Positions 58,678 to 64,000 of a DNA stretch of 64,000 nucleotides are shown here, one piece after another. The notes under the pieces were generated by a model. That model saw nothing but the letters and a program-made list of their open reading frames with translations, was not told where the DNA came from and searched no databases. The stretch covers positions 2,852,001 through 2,916,000 of the forward strand of contig NZ_CP054839.1 of NCBI RefSeq assembly GCF_018141105.1. The letters run 5' to 3'. The DNA comes from Saccharopolyspora erythraea (GTDB taxonomy: Bacteria > Actinomycetota > Actinomycetes > Mycobacteriales > Pseudonocardiaceae). The stretch's first letter is position 1; the number at the start of each line of letters is the position of its first letter. The position numbers and the translations under genes were made by a program.

Positions 58678-59301
58678 ATGCCGCAGAGAGGCAACCGACG
58701 TGAACTGCTCGCGGAGTCCGCGATCGAGGTGCTCGCCAGGGAGGGCGGCCGCGGGCTGACCCACCGCGCGATCGACCGCGAGGCCGGGGTGCCGGAGGGG
58801 ACCACCAAGAACTACCACCCGACCCGCAGCTCGCTGTTCATCGCCGTGGCCCGCCACATCGCCGCCGAGCACACCTCCGCGCTGCGCGAGCTGCGTGAAC
58901 GGATGCCCGAAGGCCTGAACAAGAACGACATCGCGACCCTCTACGCGACGATGCTGCGGCGCATGGTCACCGACGCCCGCTCGAGGTTCCTCGCCCTGTT
59001 CGAACTGCACCTGGAAGGCGTGCGCAGACCCGAGGTGCGTTCCGCGCTCGGCGAGATCGCACTGGCCAACGTGGACACGACGGTGCACCTGCACGCCGCC
59101 GTCGGCGAGCGCATCAGCCGCCGGGGCGGGGCTCTGCTGGAGGCCGGGATGCTCGGGGTGGCGCTGACGATGCTCAGCCAGCCCGACGACGTGGTGCGCC
59201 AGACGGGCTTCGACGACGCCGAAGCGCTGGCCAGGGCGCTGCTGTCGATGACGACAACCAGCGGTCCGGTGCCCGGCGTGCTGCGCGGTCGCGCGAGCTG
59301 A
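58678..59301 (+). CDS. TetR-family regulator
   Basis: 207 aa. N-terminal HTH (ELLAESAIEVLAREGGRGLTHRAIDREAGVPEGTT) with recognition helix ending in TKNYHPTR, then a helical ligand-binding domain. ATG 58678 follows AGGGGA. Divergent from the SIS gene; its target and ligand are unknown. Confidence 0.9.
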   Translation: MPQRGNRRELLAESAIEVLAREGGRGLTHRAIDREAGVPEGTTKNYHPTRSSLFIAVARHIAAEHTSALRELRERMPEGLNKNDIATLYATMLRRMVTDARSRFLALFELHLEGVRRPEVRSALGEIALANVDTTVHLHAAVGERISRRGGALLEAGMLGVALTMLSQPDDVVRQTGFDDAEALARALLSMTTTSGPVPGVLRGRAS

Positions 59302-59497
59302 CCGGGACGCGGTGGCGCTGCGGGGCCGGAATGTCACGCACGGTAGCCTTTGTCCGTCCCAGGTGCTGCTGGTCGGCCGGTCGGCGTGGCTTGGCATCAT
59401 GACCGGCGGAGTCCTTCGCGCAACGAGTCCAGGGGCGTCCCGCGGGCGCCTGTGAGCCAGTGGATTTGTCCCAAGAGCCATTGGATGTAGGGAAGGC

Positions 59498-60214
59498 ATG
59501 TCGAATCCGCCATCGCAAGACGAGTCGGGTCCCCTCGAACCCCCTGCCGCGGTGTTCGCGCGGCTGTCGGATGTTCCGCTGGACGTCGTCGACAAGCTGA
59601 TCGAGACCACCAACGCCGTCTACGGCGACCTCAACAAGGTGCACGGCCACCCGTACTGGGGCGACCTCGTCTTTCACCAGGGCGCGGCGATGCGGGCGCT
59701 GAAGGAGGCGCGCGAGTGCCTCGAAGGGCTGCGCGCCGAGGCGATCGGGGCCCGCAACACCGAGCTGGGCGTCACGGTCGCGACCGCGGTGATCGACGGA
59801 GACCGCCACTACGCGCAAACCGAGGACGACAAGGCCACGCTGGTCAACCGCGTGCTGCGCCCGCAGTCCAAGCGCGCGGCGCACCTGTTCGTGTGGGACC
59901 GGCCGTTCGACAACGAGGAGGCCGCCGGGCCCTACCAGCAGGTGCGGGTGGTGACCGACCCCGAGGCCGAGGTCGGCGTCCTGAACTACACCGAGGAGAC
60001 CGAGGAGGGCGAACTGCACTCCTGGCACACCCTCAACCCGCAGCCGCTGCCCGACCCGCCCGCGCTGCGGTTCGACGCGGGCAGCGCGCTGCGCTTCCCG
60101 CGCGACTCCGTCCTGCCGTTCCGCGACCTGCGGGCCGCGCTGCTGGAGTACTCGCGCGAAGGGCAGCGGCCGGAAGCGGTCCAGTGGCAGTCCGCCCGCT
60201 GGGGTGAGGTGTAG
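59498..60214 (+). CDS. Imm1-like immunity protein, no toxin nearby
   Basis: 238 aa. The C-terminal half resembles Imm1 family proteins that neutralise deaminase-type toxins: VGVLNYTEE, HTLNPQPLPDPPALRFDAG, FPRDSVLPFRDLRAALLEY and RPEAVQWQ. The N-terminal ~110 residues are not recognised. No toxin, YD-repeat or secretion gene lies within reach. ATG 59498 with GGGAAGG. The family call is from memory of motifs and moderate. Confidence 0.55.
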   Translation: MSNPPSQDESGPLEPPAAVFARLSDVPLDVVDKLIETTNAVYGDLNKVHGHPYWGDLVFHQGAAMRALKEARECLEGLRAEAIGARNTELGVTVATAVIDGDRHYAQTEDDKATLVNRVLRPQSKRAAHLFVWDRPFDNEEAAGPYQQVRVVTDPEAEVGVLNYTEETEEGELHSWHTLNPQPLPDPPALRFDAGSALRFPRDSVLPFRDLRAALLEYSREGQRPEAVQWQSARWGEV

Positions 60215-60227
60215 CCGGTGTCCGGCC

Positions 60228-60263
60228 CGACGGCCCCGATCGCACGCGCGGTCGGGGCCGTCG
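60228..60263 (+). terminator. Hairpin behind the Imm1-like gene
   Basis: CGACGGCCCCGA (60228-60239) pairs with TCGGGGCCGTCG (60252-60263), 12-bp perfect stem. Confidence 0.75.
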
Positions 60264-60456
60264 GCGTTTCGGTGAGGCGTTTTCGGCGCTGCCCTCGGTT
60301 CGTCGCCGACGTATGCGGGTGACGCCGGCGGAACGCGCTGCGTAACGGTTCGGTACAGGTGCGTGACGAGACTCGGCGACATTGGCCTGTTAAGCATTGA
60401 CGACCAGCGCCTGTTGATGGTTCTTTCTTCTCACTCACCGCGAAGGAGTGGTCGAC

Positions 60457-62250
60457 GTGGGCAGAAAACTGGCCGTGCTGTGGGCGGTCCTGCTGGCCGG
60501 GCTGGCGTTCCCGGCCTCGGTGCCGGCTTCGGCGCAGGACGGCGGGAAGCAGGGCGCGAAGCTGCGCGTCGGGTTGCAGCAGCAGTTCGACTCGCTGAAC
60601 CCGTTCCTGGGCTACACGCTGGCCTCCACCGAGGTGTTCCGGCTGGTCTATCCCACGCTGACCACCTACAGCCAGGACGACTTCACGCCGATCCCGGAGC
60701 TGGCCGAGCGCTGGGACACCTCCGCCGACAAGCTCACCTGGACCTTCCACATCCGCCCGGGGGTCACCTGGTCGGATGGCAGGCCGGTGACCGCCAAGGA
60801 CGCCGCCTACACGTTCAACCGGATGATGAGCGACCCGGCGGCCAGCACCGCCAACGGCAACTTCGTCGAGAACTTCGAGACCGTCACCGCGCCTGACGAC
60901 GCCACGCTGGTGGTCAAGACCCGCACTCCGCAGGCGACGATGCTGGCCATCGACGCACCGATCGTGCCGGAGCACGTGTGGTCGAAGGTCGCCGACGTCT
61001 CCAGCTTCACCAACGACCAGATGCCGATCGTGTCGAGCGGACCGTTCGTGCCCGTCGAGTACGAGGCCGAGCGCTACCTCACGCTGCGCGCGAACGAGAA
61101 GTTCTGGCGCGGCGCGCCGAAGGTCGCCGAGCTGCAGTTCGTCAACTTCAAGAACAGCGACGCCGCCGTGCAGGCCCTTCGCAAGGGCGAGGTCGACGTC
61201 GTGCAGAAGCTGACGCCCGCCCAGTTCGACGCGCTCAAGGGCGAGCCCGACATCACGCAGGTCAAGGGCCAGGGCCGGCGGTTCTACGAGATGATCCTCA
61301 ACCCCGGTGCCGCCAACAGCACCGGCGCCCGCATCGGCACCGGCCACCAGGCACTCACCGACGTTCGCGTGCGGCGGGCCATCGACATGGCCATCGACAG
61401 GAAGGCACTGGTCGAGCGGGTGCTCGGCGGCTACGGCCAGGTCGGCGGCGGCTACCTGCCGCCGATCTTCTCCGACTACCACTGGACCCCGCCGCACCCC
61501 AGGCCCTTCGACATCGCCGCGGCCAACCGGGCGCTGGACGAGGCCGGATACGCGCGCGGTGCCGACGGCACCCGGCGCACCCCGCAGGGCGAGCCGCTGA
61601 ACTTCGACTTCGTGCTGCACGGCGACGAGTCCAGCGACGCCCAGGTGGGTGAGTTCGTCAAGCGGTGGCTCTCGGAGCTGGGCATCGCCGTCGAGCTCCA
61701 GCCGGTCTCGGACAACCAGCTCAACGACCGCACCGTGGCCGGTGACTTCGACATGGTCATCAGCGGCTGGTCGGCCAACCCCGACCCGGACTACGTGCTG
61801 AGGCTGCAGACCTGCGGTGCCCGTCCGAGCCCTGAGGGCGGCGGAAACACCGACAGCTACCTGTGCGACGCGCAGTACGACGCGGCCTACACCCGCCAGC
61901 TCAACGAGTTCGACCCCGCGGCCCGGGTGGCCGCGGTCAACCAGGCCCAGGAGCGCTTCTACGACCAGGCGGCCGGGCTCATCCTCTTCTACCAGAACTC
62001 CCTGGAGGCCTACCGCAGCGACCGCTTCAGCGGATTCGCCATGCAGCCCAAGGGAGAAGGCGTTATCACTGGACAGCAGGGCTACTGGGGCTATTACGGC
62101 GCCCAGCCCACCGAGCTGGCCATCAAGGACGCCAGCGGCTCGGACTACCGCACCGCGGCGCTGCTGCTCGGTGGGGTGGTGGTGCTCGTCGGCGTCGTGG
62201 TGGTGCTGATCGTCTTCCGCAGGCGCAAGACGGCCGACAACCGGGAGTGA
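60457..62250 (+). CDS. Oligopeptide ABC transporter, substrate-binding protein with C-terminal anchor
   Basis: 597 aa, SBP family 5 (DppA/OppA type). Signal peptide at the N-terminus (GRKLAVLWAVLLAGLAFPASVPASA); no lipobox cysteine. Family blocks: LNPFLGYTLASTEVF, WTFHIRPGVTWSDGRPVTAKD and VRRAIDMAIDRKALVERVL. The C-terminus is a hydrophobic helix (AALLLGGVVVLVGVVVVLIVF) followed by RRRK, so it is membrane-anchored there rather than as a lipoprotein. GTG 60457 has AAGGAG 8 bases upstream. Confidence 0.9.
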   Translation: MGRKLAVLWAVLLAGLAFPASVPASAQDGGKQGAKLRVGLQQQFDSLNPFLGYTLASTEVFRLVYPTLTTYSQDDFTPIPELAERWDTSADKLTWTFHIRPGVTWSDGRPVTAKDAAYTFNRMMSDPAASTANGNFVENFETVTAPDDATLVVKTRTPQATMLAIDAPIVPEHVWSKVADVSSFTNDQMPIVSSGPFVPVEYEAERYLTLRANEKFWRGAPKVAELQFVNFKNSDAAVQALRKGEVDVVQKLTPAQFDALKGEPDITQVKGQGRRFYEMILNPGAANSTGARIGTGHQALTDVRVRRAIDMAIDRKALVERVLGGYGQVGGGYLPPIFSDYHWTPPHPRPFDIAAANRALDEAGYARGADGTRRTPQGEPLNFDFVLHGDESSDAQVGEFVKRWLSELGIAVELQPVSDNQLNDRTVAGDFDMVISGWSANPDPDYVLRLQTCGARPSPEGGGNTDSYLCDAQYDAAYTRQLNEFDPAARVAAVNQAQERFYDQAAGLILFYQNSLEAYRSDRFSGFAMQPKGEGVITGQQGYWGYYGAQPTELAIKDASGSDYRTAALLLGGVVVLVGVVVVLIVFRRRKTADNRE

Positions 62251-62253
62251 AGC

Positions 62254-63291
62254 GTGGCTGACCTACTGGCGGGTGCCCCCGAGTCGACCGGCTCCGGGGG
62301 CGCTCGCGGCCGGCTGGGCCGGTACCTCGCGGGAAAGTTCGGCGGCGGGCTGCTGAGCCTGTTCCTCGTCGCGGTGCTCGGCTTCTTCCTCTTCCGGGTG
62401 ATGCCGGGCGACCCGGCGCGGACGATGACGCGCGGCGCGCCGGTCAGCGAGGAACAGCTGGTGGCGTTGCGGGCACGCTTCGGGCTGGACCAGCCGCTGT
62501 GGAAGCAGTTCCTGGACTTCCTCGGCAACCTGCTGCGCGGGGACCTCGGCACCTCCTACACCTACAGCCGTCCGGTCGGCGACCTGATCCTCGAACGGCT
62601 CGGTCCGACGCTGCTGCTGGTCGGCACCTCGACCGTGCTCGCCGTCGTGCTCGGGCTGTGGATCGGCACCCGGGCGGCGTGGCGGCACGGCAGCGCGTTC
62701 GACAAGGGCTCGACCTCGGTGGCGCTGACCCTGTGGTCCGTGCCGACGTTCTGGCTCGGCCTGATCGTGCTGATGGTCTTCGGCGTCGGGGCCGGGCCGA
62801 TCCCGGGACTGTTCCCGGTCGGCGGGATCTCCTCGCCCGACGTGCCCGACGGGCTCGTCCCGCAGGTCCTCGACGTCGCGCACCACCTGGTGCTGCCGTC
62901 GCTGACGATGGTCGCGGTGGTCTACGCCCAGTACCTGATGATCATGCGCTCCTCGCTGCTGGAGGAGATGGGCGCGGACTACCTGACGACCGCGCGGGCC
63001 AAGGGGCTGCGGGAGGACCTGGTGCGCCGCAGGCACGCGGTCCCCAACGCCCTGCTGCCGACCGTGACGCTGATCTTCCTGCACCTCGGGCTGGTGGTCG
63101 CCGGGGCCATCACCGTCGAGACGGTCTTCTCGTGGCCGGGCCTGGGCCTGCTGACCTTCGAGGCGCTGCGGGTGCCGGATCTGCCGCTGCTGCAAGGAGT
63201 CTTCATCGTGCTGGCCGGGAGTGTGATCGTGATGAACGTGCTGGCCGACGTGCTCTACCGGGTGCTGGACCCGCGGGTGCGCGAGTCATGA
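62254..63291 (+). CDS. Oligopeptide ABC transporter permease (DppB/OppB type)
   Basis: 345 aa, six membrane segments. FRVMPGDPARTMTRG after the first helix is typical of DppB; the EAA-type loop is TARAKGLREDLVRRRHAVPNALLP. GTG 62254 three bases after the binding-protein stop; overlaps the next permease by 4 bases. Confidence 0.93.
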   Translation: MADLLAGAPESTGSGGARGRLGRYLAGKFGGGLLSLFLVAVLGFFLFRVMPGDPARTMTRGAPVSEEQLVALRARFGLDQPLWKQFLDFLGNLLRGDLGTSYTYSRPVGDLILERLGPTLLLVGTSTVLAVVLGLWIGTRAAWRHGSAFDKGSTSVALTLWSVPTFWLGLIVLMVFGVGAGPIPGLFPVGGISSPDVPDGLVPQVLDVAHHLVLPSLTMVAVVYAQYLMIMRSSLLEEMGADYLTTARAKGLREDLVRRRHAVPNALLPTVTLIFLHLGLVVAGAITVETVFSWPGLGLLTFEALRVPDLPLLQGVFIVLAGSVIVMNVLADVLYRVLDPRVRES

Positions 63292-64000
63292 CCGCCACCG
63301 CGAGGCAGATCGCACGGGAGCGGCGCCGCGCCCGCGCCGCCGAGACCTGGCGGATCTTCCGGGAGGACCGGGGCGGGCTGGCCGGGCTGGTGCTGCTGGG
63401 CCTGATCGTGGTCCTGGCGCTGCTGGCCCCGCTGCTCACCGACGACTCCGGCCTCGACGTCACGCGCGCCACCGGCGGCGCGTTGCAGGCGCCGGGCTCC
63501 GAGTTCTGGCTCGGCACCGACGAGTCGGGCCGCTCGGTGCTGCTGCTGACGTGGTGGGGCGCGCGGGTGTCGCTGGTGGTCGGGTTGTCCGCGGCGTTGC
63601 TGTCGGTGGTGATCGGCACCGTGTGCGGCGTGCTCGCCGCGCACTTCGGCGGCTGGACCTCGACGGTCCTGATGCGCGTCACCGACTTCTTCCTCGTGCT
63701 GCCCTCGCTGGTGCTGGCCATCGCGCTGTCCACCGTGCTCGCCCGTGGGCTGCCGACCATCGTGCTGGCGATCGGGGTCACCTCGTGGGCCACGACGGCG
63801 CGGCTGGTGCGGGCGCAGACGCTCACCGTGGAGGCCCGCCCCTACATCGAGCGCGCCAGGGCGCTCGGCGGCGGGCACGCGCACGTCATCGGCCACCACG
63901 TGCTGCCCGCCGTGCTGCCGCTGGTCTTCGCGAACACCACGTTGCAGGTCGCCAGCGCGATCATCGCCGAGTCGACGCTGTCGTTCCTCGGCCTGGGAGA
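63288..64000 (+). CDS. Oligopeptide ABC transporter permease (DppC/OppC type), 3' end outside window
   Basis: The first 237 residues are present. Arg-rich cytosolic N-terminus, first helix (GLAGLVLLGLIVVLALLAPLL), FWLGTDESGRSVLLLTWWGARVSL, and EAA loop ERARALGGGHAHVIGHHVLP. ATG 63288 overlaps the DppB stop (ATGA). ATPase genes should follow outside the window. Confidence 0.93.
   Translation, partial: MTATARQIARERRRARAAETWRIFREDRGGLAGLVLLGLIVVLALLAPLLTDDSGLDVTRATGGALQAPGSEFWLGTDESGRSVLLLTWWGARVSLVVGLSAALLSVVIGTVCGVLAAHFGGWTSTVLMRVTDFFLVLPSLVLAIALSTVLARGLPTIVLAIGVTSWATTARLVRAQTLTVEARPYIERARALGGGHAHVIGHHVLPAVLPLVFANTTLQVASAIIAESTLSFLGLG

Overview
The window is high-GC actinobacterial DNA with frequent GTG/TTG starts, 4-base ATGA/GTGA overlaps and several leaderless promoters. 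Gene content and style fit Saccharopolyspora (S. erythraea or a close relative); this is a judgement from family resemblance, not a database match. Most of the window is the conserved actinobacterial core-metabolism neighbourhood, with lineage-specific insertions.

Layout. 1-3.5 kb: end of uvrC, then rapZ, yvcK and whiA, overlapping (+). 3.5-4.7 kb: a secreted GH16 glucanase (-) bracketed by matching palindromes and preceded by a LacI-type operator; it separates whiA from gap. 4.9-8.3 kb: gap-pgk-tpiA-secG (+). 8.4-13.1 kb: rbpA, a metal-hydrolase-like protein, a RraA-like protein, the KtrB/KtrA potassium system and a PPOX-fold protein. 13.2-14.4 kb: a Tat-exported GHL10 protein (-). 14.7-23.1 kb: one pentose-phosphate/glycolysis operon on the minus strand, transcribed tkt-tal-pgi-zwf-opcA-pgl, the last four coupled by GTGA overlaps.

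23.6-31.8 kb: heme O synthase (ctaB) and heme A synthase (ctaA) flank an accessory block: a 14-TM MFS exporter, a DUF1801 protein, a frameshifted epimerase, a quinone oxidoreductase, a leaderless small protein plus ATP-grasp pair, a 29-31 bp tandem repeat and a MarR/GbsR-like regulator. 31.8-36.2 kb: a SCO6745-family protein, an ABC-2 exporter pair and a MptB-like mannosyltransferase (-). 36.2-42.8 kb: the complete Fe-S assembly operon sufR-sufB-sufD-sufC-sufS-sufU-(13-codon ORF)-sufT, closed by a 17-bp hairpin.

42.9-54.3 kb: adenosine deaminase, MOSC protein, secreted GH92 alpha-mannosidase with a 12-bp palindromic operator, an EAL-CBS-GGDEF protein, an unassigned ~0.9-kb GC-rich stretch, lycopene cyclase, then dgt coupled to an acVLRF1 ribosome-rescue hydrolase. 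54.3-60.2 kb: an ABC-F ATPase behind a leaderless Arg-rich leader ORF, a small HTH protein, an enoyl-CoA hydratase, a UPF0309-like SIS protein with a DasR-like element, a TetR regulator and an orphan Imm1-like protein. 60.4-64 kb: start of an oligopeptide ABC importer whose binding protein has a C-terminal membrane anchor; the second permease runs off the window.

Functionally the core joins carbon flux (glycolysis, pentose phosphate, NADPH supply), heme A synthesis for cytochrome oxidase and Fe-S assembly. No complete new defence system or biosynthetic cluster was recognised. The best candidates for undescribed biology are small: micro-ORFs in translational relays (sufU-sufT, ctaB), the ABC-F leader, the palindrome-bracketed GH16 cassette, the tandem repeats and the orphan immunity-like gene.
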